Below are positions 1 to 5,124 of a stretch of 7,641 nucleotides of DNA, piece by piece (within the stretch, counting starts at the first letter, position 1; every line of letters starts with the position of its first letter). Both the position numbers and the translations under genes were made by a program. The notes under the pieces are model-generated. The model made no database searches, had not been told where the DNA came from, and worked only from the letters and a program-made list of their open reading frames with translations. Origin of the DNA: Deltaproteobacteria bacterium (GTDB lineage Bacteria > Bdellovibrionota_C > UBA2361 > OMII01); NCBI GenBank assembly GCA_023262305.1, contig JALRCK010000096.1, forward strand, positions 1 to 7,641, written 5' to 3'.

Positions 1-864
1 TTCGGAATCGGTCCACGCTTAAACGCTGCAGGTCGAATTGTGCACGGCGAGCTTGTTGTCGAGCTTTTGACTACCGACGATACCTCCAAGGCAGAGAAGC
101 TCGCGCGACAACTCAACGACCTCAACGTGCAGCGCCAGGATATAGAGGGCTCCGTCAAAGCAGAGGCGATAGCTCAAATAGAAAAAGACAAAGAGCATCG
201 CTGGGGATTAGTCGCCTGGCATCAAGAATTTCATACCGGTGTCATCGGTATCGTAGCGCAGAGACTCGTTGAGCACTTCTATCGTCCAGCAGCCGTGATG
301 GGCATGGACGTTCCTGGCATCTTCAAGGGCTCAGTGCGAGGAATTAAGGGATTCAGTGTCGTGGACGCGCTCGCCGCGTGCAGCCAGCACCTCATCAAGT
401 ATGGTGGTCACACCGGTGCCGGAGGATTCTCAGTCAAGGAGCAGGAACTCCTTAACTTTAAGAAAGCTTTCAACGAAGAGTGTGAGAAGCGCTTGCGAGA
501 TATCGAGACCGTGCCATTTGTCGATGCGGACACCGAGGCTGAGCTCTCAGAGATTACAATCCCGCTCGTCACTGAGCTTAAAAACTTGGCGCCATTCGGT
601 GTTGGTAATCCGAATCCCCACGTTCTGGTGCGAAATCTGAGAGTCGTTGAGGTTCGTGATATTAAGGGCGCTCACCTAAAAACTCTTTTGAGTGATGGAA
701 AGCGATTCATCTCCGGAGTGATGTGGAGGCAAACATCTCATCCAGCGCTCAAGCCAAACTCGTACGTTGATATCGTGTTCCGTCCGGAAGTGAGTACCTA
801 CCAGGGAACGACAGAGCTTCAAGCTAATTTGCAGGCGGTTGAAGCGTCGCAATCCTCGAGCTAG
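1..864 (+). CDS. recJ: RecJ single-strand DNA exonuclease, C-terminal part (5' end outside window)
   Basis: RecJ is a cytoplasmic 5'-to-3' single-strand DNA exonuclease used in RecF-pathway recombination and mismatch and base-excision repair. The frame is open from base 1, so the gene enters from the left; the GTG at 40 is internal. The visible 287 residues are about half of a usual RecJ of roughly 560-580 residues. They begin with the family signature FGIGPRLNAAGR (residues 1-12), continue with a HTGVIGIVAQRLVE-type stretch (about 78-91) and GSVRGIKGFSVVDAL (about 110-124), and reach the DHHA1 Gly-rich motif GGHTGAGGF (135-143). A C-terminal part containing FGVGNPNPHVLV (about 199-210) fits the OB-like domain. 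The N-terminal DHH domain with the Mn-binding Asp and His residues lies outside the window. The gene ends in TAG at 862-864, which overlaps the stop of the convergent membrane-protein gene. Identification is firm from motifs; activity cannot be judged without the N-terminal half. Confidence 0.95.
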   Translation, partial: FGIGPRLNAAGRIVHGELVVELLTTDDTSKAEKLARQLNDLNVQRQDIEGSVKAEAIAQIEKDKEHRWGLVAWHQEFHTGVIGIVAQRLVEHFYRPAAVMGMDVPGIFKGSVRGIKGFSVVDALAACSQHLIKYGGHTGAGGFSVKEQELLNFKKAFNEECEKRLRDIETVPFVDADTEAELSEITIPLVTELKNLAPFGVGNPNPHVLVRNLRVVEVRDIKGAHLKTLLSDGKRFISGVMWRQTSHPALKPNSYVDIVFRPEVSTYQGTTELQANLQAVEASQSSS

Positions 865-2069
865 GGGAGCTTTCGTTTCCGCTGCGAGGACCCCATCGCT
901 CGCTGAGCTAGGAATAGGAGCAAGATGGCGATAGGAAGCCACACGAAAAAGTGCTGAGGCATGTCCGACAGGTAGATCGCTAGGATCTGGAGCCCAAAAG
1001 CGGTGGCTAACAGAACCACCCGCACCGCGCGTCTTTGCAATGAGAGCGCGCCACAAATGATAGCTGTGTGGGGCACGATGAGAACGGATTGGTCGAACAC
1101 CCAGCCGTAGCTGCTCGTTACCAATGAGAGGCACAGGAGGGGAGGAGCAATATCTTTCCAGATAATTGGACCTTTCTGTCGAAGGAAATAGGTGATCGTG
1201 CCGATGAGCGCGGCTAATGGCACGACTGTTAGAGGCCATGACGGGATCTCATGAGAGGTAAGTGCGATGCGGATCCACGTGGTGAGCGTTGCTGTTTGCC
1301 AAAAGGGGAATGGGATGGTGCCTTCGGTGAATGAGGAGGAATTGCCTCCTCTCATCGCCGCAATCCAATCGTAGAGCACGTGCGGAGCCAATGTGCACGT
1401 GATTGATATGAGGAGCGTGAATCCCGCAAGCGCGCCGCACATAAATCGCAAGGCCTGCGACCGGGGCAGCCCAAGAAGCCACTGCGCACCTGGCAGTATG
1501 AATAGCACAAAGAGGTGGGGCTTCACCGATAGAGGAAGGAGAGAGAGCCCCGCCAAAAAAAACGAGCCGTGTTGTTGGAAGAAGAGAAAGAGCGCGACGG
1601 AGGTCGCAAGGAGCACTCCGAGCTGACCGTAATAGAGTGACTCGAGAGCGGGAAAGAAAACGATCGGCGTGACTGCTCTCAAGACTAAGCTTGGAACGCG
1701 CTCCCCAAGCGCCAGCGGGGTTACATGAGCTATGACACCGAGGAGAACGACCTGAAAAGCCATCCAAAACATCGCACACCTTTCAAACGGTCCGGAGGTG
1801 AAGGGAGATAGGAGCACAAAGGTCCATGGGGGGTTCCATGACATGAACCGATTCAGGGAGATATGGGGCGTGGCTTTTTGAATCTCACCAGCAAGGATGG
1901 GATCGTAAGGATTGTTCCCCTCGCGGATCGCGCCCCAGGAATACCAGTACTGAAAGAAGTCAATCGTTCCCACAGAGCCGAACGGGAGGGGGTGGATGGC
2001 GCTAAATGCGAAGAGCGCGAGCACTAGGCAGGCAAGGGAGACGACCAAAATTATGCTTCGTGAACTCAT
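861..2069 (-). CDS. GT87/DUF2029-like multi-pass membrane glycosyltransferase
   Basis: This 402-residue, strongly hydrophobic protein has many predicted membrane helices, beginning with one at about residues 6-25, and a short basic end (SSQRKRKLP). Just after the first helix come GTIDFFQYW with Asp37, then GNNPYDP (51-57) and SWNPPWTF (77-84). GQLGVLL follows at 148-154 and SVKPHL at 181-186. An early Asp in the first periplasmic loop, G-NPYDP, a GQ-x-x-LL helix and a KP motif are the pattern of the GT87/DUF2029 (GT-C fold) family, whose studied members use polyprenyl-phosphate sugars to add mannose or arabinose outside the membrane. The sugar and acceptor here are unknown. No Shine-Dalgarno sequence stands before the ATG at 2069, so translation may depend on readthrough from the gene 63 bases upstream; no upstream ATG or GTG start was seen in frame. 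The stop at 861-863 shares bases with the recJ stop. Another GT-C family is possible. Confidence 0.75.
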   Translation of the reverse strand: MSSRSIILVVSLACLVLALFAFSAIHPLPFGSVGTIDFFQYWYSWGAIREGNNPYDPILAGEIQKATPHISLNRFMSWNPPWTFVLLSPFTSGPFERCAMFWMAFQVVLLGVIAHVTPLALGERVPSLVLRAVTPIVFFPALESLYYGQLGVLLATSVALFLFFQQHGSFFLAGLSLLPLSVKPHLFVLFILPGAQWLLGLPRSQALRFMCGALAGFTLLISITCTLAPHVLYDWIAAMRGGNSSSFTEGTIPFPFWQTATLTTWIRIALTSHEIPSWPLTVVPLAALIGTITYFLRQKGPIIWKDIAPPLLCLSLVTSSYGWVFDQSVLIVPHTAIICGALSLQRRAVRVVLLATAFGLQILAIYLSDMPQHFFVWLPIAILLLFLAQRAMGSSQRKRKLP

Positions 2070-2132
2070 GCGATGAGGGTCAACGTACAGCGATGATGAA
2101 AATTTGGGTATTCCTAAAGATTGGCCCGTGAG

Positions 2133-3068
2133 TTAGGCGGCGGACTGAGATACTACGACCCTAATCTTATCCTCAAGCCTATTGACTACATCGGCCATAT
2201 TTCCAGCTGCGCGTTGGATCGCCGACAACGCCTCTTCAGCCATAGGCGAGAGCCCCTGGCTTGTATGGGCGACAAACGCCATCGCTACTATCTCTTGGAG
2301 CGGGTTGTTAAGATCGTTTCTCAAGTTCGCCCCAAGCTCAGAGATCCGGCTCTGGATGACATGAGACTCTTCGCCTTGACGGGTTGAAACTCTGCGGAGT
2401 TCAACGAATCGGTACCCCGGATGAGAGCCGAGCTCTGCGCGCGTTGAGTGGAGATCGCTTATTACCACAAGCTCAGGTGGGGGTGACATAAGTTCAATAA
2501 ACTGATGAAGCGTTCCAAGGGCGCCGTCGGGAAGTATCGCGCTAGAGAGGATCAGGTTTATCTTTCTTCTCTTTAAGATCCACAACGCGAGGCTCAACGT
2601 TGGAGCGAAAAGGATCGTTGAACCTGGAAGGGTTCTGGAGAGCTCAAGGGTGATCTCATGAGCCATGCTCTGGCTCGCGTTGATCACAAGAACGGTGCAT
2701 CCCTCTGATCCGGCTACGATCGGTCGAGAAGGGGGGAGTGGTCTCATCTGCGAGTTTTCCTGATATGGGTAGATCGGCTCCTGCCGGGGCGGAGGAGTGT
2801 GCTGTGGCAGGGCGTGATGGTATGCGGGGTGCTGTGGACCACTCTGGTTGGGTGGCGTAGTCATCTGCGGCAGTTGTTGTGTGAGAGCGGCGTAGCCTTG
2901 CGGGGGTGTTGGAGGAGCTGGGGTAGGATTCGTCACGTACACCGTCTCCTGACGATTCGGAGTAATGGGCTGGAGCGTCGACTGTTGCACGACCTCCTTT
3001 AAAACCTTTGTTTCGTCCATCGTAACCGTGCGGCGGTTAAGACGGGGCTCACCTGTACCACTGGACAT
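2133..3068 (-). CDS. Degenerate signalling protein: Pro-rich region, pseudo-receiver and His-less HisKA-like helix
   Basis: This 311-residue soluble protein has no named family that I recognise. Residues 1-32 are polar. Residues 33-118 are Pro-rich (about 23 Pro) with Gln and His, and look disordered. Residues 122-205 follow a receiver fold: a hydrophobic strand CTVLVIN, a helix, NLILSSAILPDG, and VVISD. The acidic pair after the first strand is absent (Asn130-Ala131), and the phospho-accepting Asp is replaced by Ser176. Residues 240-300 resemble a HisKA dimerisation hairpin: ELGANLRNDLNNPLQEI, then LSPMAEEALSAIQRAAGNMADVVNRLED. The expected His of an H-D-L-N-N-P-L box is Asn251, codon AAC. 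No ATPase domain follows; the protein ends 11 residues after the helix. The start is supported by AGGAGT five bases or so before ATG. It lies 95 bases after the peptidase gene and 63 before the GT87-like gene. Both domain assignments rest on pattern recognition, not a search. A non-catalytic scaffold or dimerisation role is inference. Confidence 0.8.
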   Translation of the reverse strand: MSSGTGEPRLNRRTVTMDETKVLKEVVQQSTLQPITPNRQETVYVTNPTPAPPTPPQGYAALTQQLPQMTTPPNQSGPQHPAYHHALPQHTPPPRQEPIYPYQENSQMRPLPPSRPIVAGSEGCTVLVINASQSMAHEITLELSRTLPGSTILFAPTLSLALWILKRRKINLILSSAILPDGALGTLHQFIELMSPPPELVVISDLHSTRAELGSHPGYRFVELRRVSTRQGEESHVIQSRISELGANLRNDLNNPLQEIVAMAFVAHTSQGLSPMAEEALSAIQRAAGNMADVVNRLEDKIRVVVSQSAA

Positions 3069-3072
3069 AGAT

Positions 3073-3078
3073 ACTCCT
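3073..3078 (-). promoter_or_regulatory. Shine-Dalgarno site of the degenerate signalling gene
   Basis: The - strand reads AGGAGT, four bases before the ATG at 3066-3068. It is the clearest ribosome site in the window and fixes this start over the internal ATG at residue 17. Confidence 0.75.
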
Positions 3079-3094
3079 AACGTAAAGAGTAGGA

Positions 3095-3104
3095 TGAGCG
3101 CTCA
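3095..3104. repeat. Perfect 10-base palindrome TGAGCGCTCA upstream of the signalling gene
   Basis: TGAGCGCTCA is its own reverse complement and sits 27 bases before the start codon, in the 95-base gap after the peptidase gene. It could be an operator half-site cluster or a chance palindrome. No convincing -35/-10 pair was seen beside it. Confidence 0.3.
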
Positions 3105-3163
3105 ATCCCCAGCGGTGCGCAAAGCTCGTAGTTTTGACCCCTTAATGTGGGCACGATGTTTGA

Positions 3164-4849
3164 TTATCGGTTGTTTCTCTTGCGGCGACGTTGCTTGGTG
3201 CGTTTCCGCTTTCGGTGAAGGCTCTTTGGGCGTTGAAGGATGGTAGGGGTTACCATCTCCTCATCTTTGCCCTGGAGCTCAAGGTTACTGATGAGAGCGG
3301 CAGGGGAGATTGTGCTGATTGGAAGGAGCCCCGATTCGGCTCCACAGAAGCCGTTGTCGAGCGTTGGGGTATCTCCCATAGCGATTATGTTATTGAGCGA
3401 TTGTAGCGGAGTGCCTACAAAGTTTACGCCTCGCACAGGTACCTCGCGCCCATTCGGGTACACCAGTGTGGCGTACGAGATGTTTCCTGAGAATGCCTGG
3501 AAGTCGTAGTTCGTTGTGTCCGTCTCGCCGCCAGCCGTCTCGTAGACGATCATGCCAAAAGGCTTCTTCTGTTTCTTAATCTCTTGAACGAGGCGACTCT
3601 TGAGGCGATCGAGGGAGATGCCGTTTTTGCTCTCTACAATGGTGACTGCCATTCGGCTGATAGGCCGCTGATTTAATTTTGTGCGCGCGTGTCCATTCGA
3701 TTGGAATCGGCCCTTGGCGATCGCAGCGCGAGTCGTTAGATAATTTTTGAGCACGCCGTCCTCAATCAGTACGGTATCAGAAGCCTTAACACCTTCGTCG
3801 TCGTAAGCGTACGAACCGATGCACTTCTCCCCGTTGAACTCTCTGAGGTTTGGATTATCTCGGATGGTAATAGGTGCTTTGAGGATCTGCTTTCCTTCTT
3901 GACCCTTAAAGGTTTGTCCTTCTCCGTGTGAAAGCAATCTGCTTCCCTCAAGGCGATGACCAACGGCTTCATGGAAGAGGAGACCCGCGGGCCCGGGATG
4001 AAGCAGCACTGGTCCAGAGAATGCGTGAATCTTCTTTGCGCGCGACATACGCATCAATTGCTCGTATTTCTGAAGCGCGAGTTTTTTGAAGGTGTCGAAG
4101 TTCGGCAGCTCTCGTTGATTGCCGCAGTTGATTACGAGCTCCTGCTCAAGTCGCGTTCCCTCCTTGGTAAGCTTATGGAAATTCGCCGACAGTGAAAAAA
4201 CTTGAGAGTTCTGCGCTATAACACTCCCCTCTGTGTTAACGAATATACGGGTCTCTTGAGATACGTCGAACTCAACCCAACTTCCTGATAATCGCGGTAG
4301 CGTCGACATCCACAGCGATGCCCGTTTGCAGAATTTACTCCACGCGATGTGGTCGACTGATTCCATGCGACCCAGGCGTCGACACGACGCGCGCTTGGAC
4401 TTGGTGAACGAGGTCAGCCCATTGTTCGGATCTCGGGTCGAGATCTTGCTCGCCTCCTTCTGTTTGTACTCAGTAAGAGCTTCTCTGAATTTGCTCTCAA
4501 GGAGCTTCCACAACGCGAGGCGCAAGCCATCGAAATTATTCTCATCAACCGGCACGCTGGAGTACGACAACGACTCTAGATCTTCATCCTGTTCGATGAG
4601 TCCACCATCGGTGACTTGGTCGTAGTCGTATGAACCGACCCGGAGGTCGCAGTTTACGTTTCGAGTGCGATCGGTTTGAGACCTGCATGTGGATCCGCTG
4701 CTTGCCCAGGTATTGAACCAGTGGAGATCCTTCAACAAAAAGGAGCAGTAGTATGGCTTCGCAAAGCCGCGTACGCGCATCTTGAGAGCGCGGCGGGCAT
4801 CCTTCTGCAGGATCGGTATCAGTTGCTCGACCGTTTTTTGCGACAGCAT
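3164..4849 (-). CDS. TldD/PmbA-family metalloprotease with long N-terminal domain and basic tail
   Basis: Members of this family are zinc peptidases; TldD with TldE processes microcin B17 and CcdA in E. coli and trims modified peptides elsewhere. The 561-residue protein has an N-terminal domain (LIPILQKDARRAL, then KPYYCSFLLKD, then RNVNCDLRVGSYDYD at about 64-77), typical of a longer TldD-related branch. The catalytic motif HEAVGH lies at 293-298 (HExxxH), followed by RLEGSRL. ETAGGETDTTNYDFQAFSG (437-455) and a late FCGAESG (501-507) are also present; Cys502 is where TldD has its C-terminal metal ligand. Presence of HExxxH marks it as the catalytic TldD type rather than TldE. No signal peptide or membrane helix is evident. 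The last 23 residues or so are very basic (RKRKRTKQRRRKRNNR). No TldE partner is in the window. The ATG at 4849 has no Shine-Dalgarno sequence; the next Met (24) would trim a conserved-looking N-terminus, so 4849 is preferred. Family call firm, substrate unknown. Confidence 0.92.
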   Translation of the reverse strand: MLSQKTVEQLIPILQKDARRALKMRVRGFAKPYYCSFLLKDLHWFNTWASSGSTCRSQTDRTRNVNCDLRVGSYDYDQVTDGGLIEQDEDLESLSYSSVPVDENNFDGLRLALWKLLESKFREALTEYKQKEASKISTRDPNNGLTSFTKSKRASCRRLGRMESVDHIAWSKFCKRASLWMSTLPRLSGSWVEFDVSQETRIFVNTEGSVIAQNSQVFSLSANFHKLTKEGTRLEQELVINCGNQRELPNFDTFKKLALQKYEQLMRMSRAKKIHAFSGPVLLHPGPAGLLFHEAVGHRLEGSRLLSHGEGQTFKGQEGKQILKAPITIRDNPNLREFNGEKCIGSYAYDDEGVKASDTVLIEDGVLKNYLTTRAAIAKGRFQSNGHARTKLNQRPISRMAVTIVESKNGISLDRLKSRLVQEIKKQKKPFGMIVYETAGGETDTTNYDFQAFSGNISYATLVYPNGREVPVRGVNFVGTPLQSLNNIIAMGDTPTLDNGFCGAESGLLPISTISPAALISNLELQGKDEEMVTPTILQRPKSLHRKRKRTKQRRRKRNNR

Positions 4850-4869
4850 ATATATAGATTAAGGCACTC

Positions 4870-4884
4870 TGGTGCTTTCCACCA
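4870..4884 (-). promoter_or_regulatory. Small hairpin in the leader of the TldD-family gene
   Basis: On the - strand TGGTG-GAAAG-CACCA forms a 5-bp stem with a 5-base loop, ending 20 bases before the ATG at 4849. It would lie in the 5' leader if the promoter at 4911-4938 is used. GCAC-CAGA-GTGC overlaps it as an alternative, weaker hairpin. A role in translation control is speculative. Confidence 0.25.
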
Positions 4885-4910
4885 AATGACTGGACTTGCA
4901 GATAAAGCTA

Positions 4911-4938
4911 GTTATATTAATCGGTTAAATGCTGTAAA
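4911..4938 (-). promoter_or_regulatory. Candidate sigma-70-type promoter for the TldD-family gene
   Basis: The - strand has TTTACA (4938-4933), a 16-base AT-rich spacer, and TATAAC (4916-4911). Each hexamer differs from the consensus TTGACA and TATAAT in one or two places. The start point would be near 4905, giving a leader of about 55 bases. It is the best -35/-10 pair noticed in the window and lies correctly upstream of the peptidase gene. Confidence 0.55.
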
Positions 4939-4950
4939 AGGTGCTTAGCA

Positions 4951-4979
4951 GGGACAAAAAAATGTAATATTTTTGTCCC
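4951..4979. repeat. Perfect 10-bp inverted repeat GGGACAAAAA / TTTTTGTCCC
   Basis: GGGACAAAAA at 4951-4960 is matched exactly by TTTTTGTCCC at 4970-4979 around a 9-base AT-only-plus-one-G centre. It stands 12 bases upstream of the -35 hexamer of the promoter candidate. The GC pairs are at the base of the stem and the A/T run is inside it, the reverse of an intrinsic terminator, so a dimeric regulator binding site is the better reading. A weak termination role for the regulator gene upstream cannot be excluded. Confidence 0.5.
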
Positions 4980-4986
4980 AATCTAA

Positions 4987-5008
4987 GGGTGTTTTGGGGG
5001 TGTTTGGG
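4987..5008. repeat. Imperfect tandem 11-base G-rich repeat
   Basis: GGGTGTTTTGG is followed directly by GGGTGTTTGGG on the + strand. It lies between the response-regulator and peptidase genes. Function unknown; only three G-runs of three or more occur here, so an intramolecular G-quadruplex is not complete without another run. Confidence 0.4.
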
Positions 5009-5025
5009 TCACCTTCTTCTACGAG

Positions 5026-5045
5026 TTTTCCACAGGTTTTCAACA
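5026..5045 (+). promoter_or_regulatory. Pair of DnaA-box-like 9-mers
   Basis: TTTTCCACA (5026-5034) and TTTTCAACA (5037-5045) are direct repeats 11 bases apart. The first differs by one base from the classical DnaA box TTATCCACA, the second by two. The pair falls in intergenic DNA. With only two boxes and no dnaA or dnaN nearby, an origin is unlikely; a DnaA-regulated or titration site, or chance, are the alternatives. Confidence 0.3.
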
Positions 5046-5078
5046 TCCAATTAGTTAGCTATCTGCTCCACCACTTAG

Positions 5079-5090
5079 GTCAGCCCTGAC
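5079..5090 (-). terminator. Weak hairpin downstream of the response-regulator gene
   Basis: GTCAG-GG-CTGAC on the - strand is a 5-bp stem with a two-base loop, about 35 bases after the TAG at 5125-5127. It has no T-run, and the loop is too small to close without opening a pair. It may be part of a terminator, but this is only a weak candidate. Confidence 0.2.
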
Positions 5091-5124
5091 GCCTTAATTG
5101 ATGCATATAGACTACAGTCAAATC

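Noticed and set aside
676..1239. 187-codon open frame on the - strand across the recJ end and GT87-like gene
   Set aside because: It runs across two well-supported genes in another frame, is rich in Arg, His and Ser, and shows no recognisable motif.
1249..1779. 176-codon open frame on the - strand inside the GT87-like gene
   Set aside because: Shadow of the membrane-protein gene in another frame, with Arg/Ala/Ser/His bias and no domain.
4676..4948. 90-codon open frame on the + strand covering the peptidase promoter region
   Set aside because: Mostly antisense to the peptidase N-terminus, no recognisable features, and it would run through the -35/-10 pair.
4951..4979. Intrinsic terminator for the response-regulator gene
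   Set aside because: The GC pairs are at the stem base and the A/T run is inside the stem, with no T-run after it on either strand. It sits about 146 bases past the stop and next to a promoter, so an operator reading is preferred.
5026..5045. Chromosomal replication origin
   Set aside because: Only two imperfect DnaA-like boxes, no AT-rich unwinding region with repeats, and no dnaA, dnaN or gidA nearby.
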